Made by a program: the position numbers and the translations under genes
Assembly: GCA_030650395.1 (NCBI GenBank)
Contig: JAUSDY010000115.1
Span: 1 to 42,836, forward strand
Origin: Acidobacteriota bacterium
Lineage (GTDB): Bacteria > Acidobacteriota > Vicinamibacteria > Vicinamibacterales > UBA2999
Reading direction: 5' to 3'
Length of the DNA stretch: 42,836 bases
The notes under the pieces: model-generated
Database searches by the model: none
The model's input: only the letters and a program-made list of their open reading frames with translations
What the model was told of the DNA's origin: nothing
Shown here: positions 40,793-42,836 of the stretch, one piece after another
Numbering within the stretch: the first letter of the stretch is position 1
Layout of the letters: each line of letters opens with the position of its first letter

Positions 40793-42004
40793 ATGCCTGT
40801 GACGTCTGCGCCGATCAGAACCGCAAAGCGCGTCGATCGATTTACCTACGCCATCCGCAACATCGTCGGCGAAGCGAAAAAGGTCGAGCAGACCGGCATG
40901 ACGGTCCGCTACCTGAATATCGGCGACCCGAATCAGTTCGGCTTTCTCACGCCGCCCCACTTGATCGAAGCCGTCGTGAAGGCGATGCGCGACGGGCACA
41001 ACGGCTACACGCCGTCGCCTGGAATTGCGGAGGCGCGCGAGGCGGCCGCCGCGGATTTCGTGTCGCGGGGCGTGAACGTGTCGCCCGATCGCGTGTTGAT
41101 CACGTCTGGAACCTCGGAAGGCATCGAGCTGGCGCTGACGGGAATCGTCGACGAAGGCGAAGAAGTGCTGGTGCCTTCACCGACCTATCCGCTCTATACC
41201 GCGGTGCTGGCGAAGATCGGCGCGCAGCCGGCGTACTACCGCACCGATCACACGCGCCAGTGGATGCCTGACCTCGATCACATCCGCAGCTTGATCAATC
41301 CCAAGACGCGCGCGCTCGTGGTGATCGATCCGAATAACCCGACCGGGGCGATCTATCCCGAGAAGATGCGCCGCGATCTGATCGCGCTGGCCGAAGCGCA
41401 CGGCCTCGTGATCCTCGCAGACGAGGTCTACGGCGACCTGGCCTATGACGGCGCCGTGCCGCCCATGGCGGCGCTCGACAACGACGCGCCGATCATTTCC
41501 TACTCGAGCCTGTCGAAGGCCTACCTCGCCCCTGGCTGGCGCGCGGGCTGGATGGCCGTGGGCTCGTCACCGCGTCTCGATCCGGCGTTGGCCGCCATCA
41601 AGAAGCTCGCCGACGGACGCCTGTGCAGTCCCGGTCCCATGCAATATGCCGTGACCGCCGCGCTCACGGGCGATCGCTCGCACCAGGTATCGTTCCGCCA
41701 GCAACTGCGTGAGCGCGCGGACCTCACGACGGCGCGCATCAACGCCATTCCCGGCATGTCGTGCGTGGCACCCCGTGGTACGTTCTACGCCATGCCGAAG
41801 GTCGAGCTCCCCAAGGGCAAGACCGACGTCGACTTCGTGCTGGGGCTGCTCCGCTCGAAAGGCATTCTCACCGTCTACGGCTCGGGCTTCGGCACCGCGC
41901 CCGAAGACGGCTTCTTCCGCATCGTCTTCCTGGCCACGCCGAAAGAGCTCGGCGCCATCTATGACGATGTGGATGCGTTCACACGAGCGTTCCTTGGCGT
42001 CTGA
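40793..42004 (+). CDS. Class I/II PLP aminotransferase (alanine/LL-DAP type)
   Basis: This 403-residue fold-type I aminotransferase of the AlaA/MtnE-like branch has the N-terminal YLNIGDPNQFGFLTPPHL, YTPSPGIAEAREAAA, the cofactor site ITSGTSEGIELALTGI, IDPNNPTGA, LADEVYGDL, the PLP lysine K242 in YSSLSKAYLAPGWRAGW, and the carboxylate-binding Arg in FFRIVFLATP. It probably interconverts alanine or another amino acid with its keto acid. ATG 40793 is preferred because the family N-terminus begins there; the frame is open back to 40694 through a hairpin-containing leader. A permease gene overlaps its 3' end. Confidence 0.9.
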   Translation: MPVTSAPIRTAKRVDRFTYAIRNIVGEAKKVEQTGMTVRYLNIGDPNQFGFLTPPHLIEAVVKAMRDGHNGYTPSPGIAEAREAAAADFVSRGVNVSPDRVLITSGTSEGIELALTGIVDEGEEVLVPSPTYPLYTAVLAKIGAQPAYYRTDHTRQWMPDLDHIRSLINPKTRALVVIDPNNPTGAIYPEKMRRDLIALAEAHGLVILADEVYGDLAYDGAVPPMAALDNDAPIISYSSLSKAYLAPGWRAGWMAVGSSPRLDPALAAIKKLADGRLCSPGPMQYAVTAALTGDRSHQVSFRQQLRERADLTTARINAIPGMSCVAPRGTFYAMPKVELPKGKTDVDFVLGLLRSKGILTVYGSGFGTAPEDGFFRIVFLATPKELGAIYDDVDAFTRAFLGV

Positions 42005-42836
42005 CAACTCGCGCGCGATCGTTCGGTATGCCGTGCTCTCCACGGCGGTTGCGGTCGTGTTGATGTGGGCGTTGTACCAGGTCCGCTCGCAGATCCTCCT
42101 GCTCTATGTCAGCGCGCTGTTCGCCACCGGCCTGGCGCCACTCGTGCGCATGATCGAGCGCCGGCGGATCCTGCTGGCCGGCAAGCGGCGCATCCCGCGC
42201 GCGGCGGCCATTCTTGTGATCTACGGCACCGTGCTCGGTTTGTTGGCGGCGCTGGCGGCGGCCGTCGTGCCGCCCTTGGTGGAGCAGGGCCAGCAACTGT
42301 GGCACGACTTGCCGAAGCGCCTCGAATTGCTGCAGCAGAAGCTGGTGGAGTGGGGCCTGGTGCCGGCGGGCACGTCGTATGCGGAGCTGCTAAAACAGGC
42401 GCCCGCGGGAAGCACGGATGTCGTCACCACGGTGCTCGTCGCGATCTGGAGCATCGTCGGCGGTGTGTTCGGCCTGGTGACGATCCTGCTGCTCACCTTC
42501 TATCTGTTGGTCGACTCCGAGCGCTTGTTCAATCTCCTGGTGCGGCTGTTTCCGCCTGTGCAGCGGCAGCGTGTATCCAACGTGAGCGAGCTGGTGACGG
42601 TGAAGATCAGCGCCTGGCTCGGTGGTCAAATCCTTCTGGGTTTCATCATCGGCACCACGTCGGCTGTTGGGCTGGCCACCTTGGGCGTGCCGTACTTCTT
42701 CGTGCTGGCGTTGATCGCAGGCGTTGGCGAGATGATTCCCATGGTGGGGCCGTTACTCGCGGCCGTTCCGGCCGTTGCCGTCGCCTTCACGGTGTCGCCT
42801 GGCCTGGGATTGGCGGTGGCGCTCTTCTGCTGGGGC
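41973..42836 (+). CDS. AI-2E family transporter (PerM-like), partial
   Basis: This frame is open to the window end (288 codons seen). It encodes a polytopic membrane protein of the AI-2E/PerM family: an N-terminal membrane segment VLSTAVAVVLMWALY, LLYVSALFATGLAPLV, a helix AAAILVIYGTVLGLLAALAA (about 75-95), TTVLVAIWSIVGGVFGLVTILLLTFYLLVDSE, and the family signature GVPYFFVLALIAGVGEMIPMVGPLLAAVPA. Members export or exchange small molecules; the substrate is not predictable. ATG 41973 overlaps the aminotransferase stop by 32 bp; TTG 41994 (11-bp overlap) is an alternative. The C-terminus is missing only because of the window edge. Confidence 0.85.
   Translation, partial: MRSHERSLASDNSRAIVRYAVLSTAVAVVLMWALYQVRSQILLLYVSALFATGLAPLVRMIERRRILLAGKRRIPRAAAILVIYGTVLGLLAALAAAVVPPLVEQGQQLWHDLPKRLELLQQKLVEWGLVPAGTSYAELLKQAPAGSTDVVTTVLVAIWSIVGGVFGLVTILLLTFYLLVDSERLFNLLVRLFPPVQRQRVSNVSELVTVKISAWLGGQILLGFIIGTTSAVGLATLGVPYFFVLALIAGVGEMIPMVGPLLAAVPAVAVAFTVSPGLGLAVALFCWG

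Overview
The window looks like a stretch of a high-GC soil-type Acidobacteriota chromosome, most likely class Vicinamibacteria. This is an inference from gene content: two VWFA-related proteins of the acidobacterial type, two Oar-like TonB-dependent transporters with an N-terminal carboxypeptidase-regulatory domain, a one-TM PknB-type kinase, a heme c/PHM-like/TPR protein and many secreted peptidases. No rRNA, tRNA, CRISPR array or phage module was seen.

Layout. 1-2000: a minus-strand NaeI-type restriction-modification remnant (C5 methyltransferase, Vsr, truncated endonuclease) that is visibly less GC-rich than the rest. 2143-3761: purE-purK. 3889-6665: a catalytic/non-catalytic M16 peptidase pair. 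6816-7817: an alpha/beta hydrolase gene interrupted by one UGA. 7946-9157: a HI0933-type flavoprotein. 9177-9667: a frameshifted membrane-protein relic. 9668-14258: S9 glutamyl endopeptidase-like protein, MetF-like protein, aminotransferase. 14304-16577: heme c + PHM-like + TPR protein, convergent with an Oar-like transporter (16613-19459). 19760-21265: a Ser/Thr kinase that stops where its TPR domain should begin. 21352-22529: DUF1569 and SDR genes. 22543-22794: a branched inverted-repeat element. 22805-28653: VWFA protein and a second Oar-like transporter, divergent. 28878-37079: a minus-strand run holding a Tat-exported PaoABC-type aldehyde oxidoreductase, three small or hypothetical genes, and a serine hydrolase/D-aminoacylase fusion. 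37399-42836: CHRD protein, family 2 glycosyltransferase, OmpA lipoprotein with a VWFA protein, a second aminotransferase, and an AI-2E-family permease cut by the window edge.

The most unusual signal is not a protein system. First, at least seven unrelated short tandem-repeat families (periods about 7 to 18 nt) fill the intergenic gaps. Most are built alike: a run of direct copies, a short loop, then inverted copies, and they often overlap a start or stop codon. Second, a separate palindromic element of about 50 bp is inserted in frame in three different genes, always in the same reading frame. Third, the 250-bp element at 22543-22794 folds into nested stems around a four-way junction.

Functionally the window mixes purine synthesis, amino-acid and one-carbon metabolism with a large periplasmic and outer-membrane complement, which fits a scavenging heterotroph. 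Coordinates, motifs and repeats were read directly. Family names come from motif recognition without database search.
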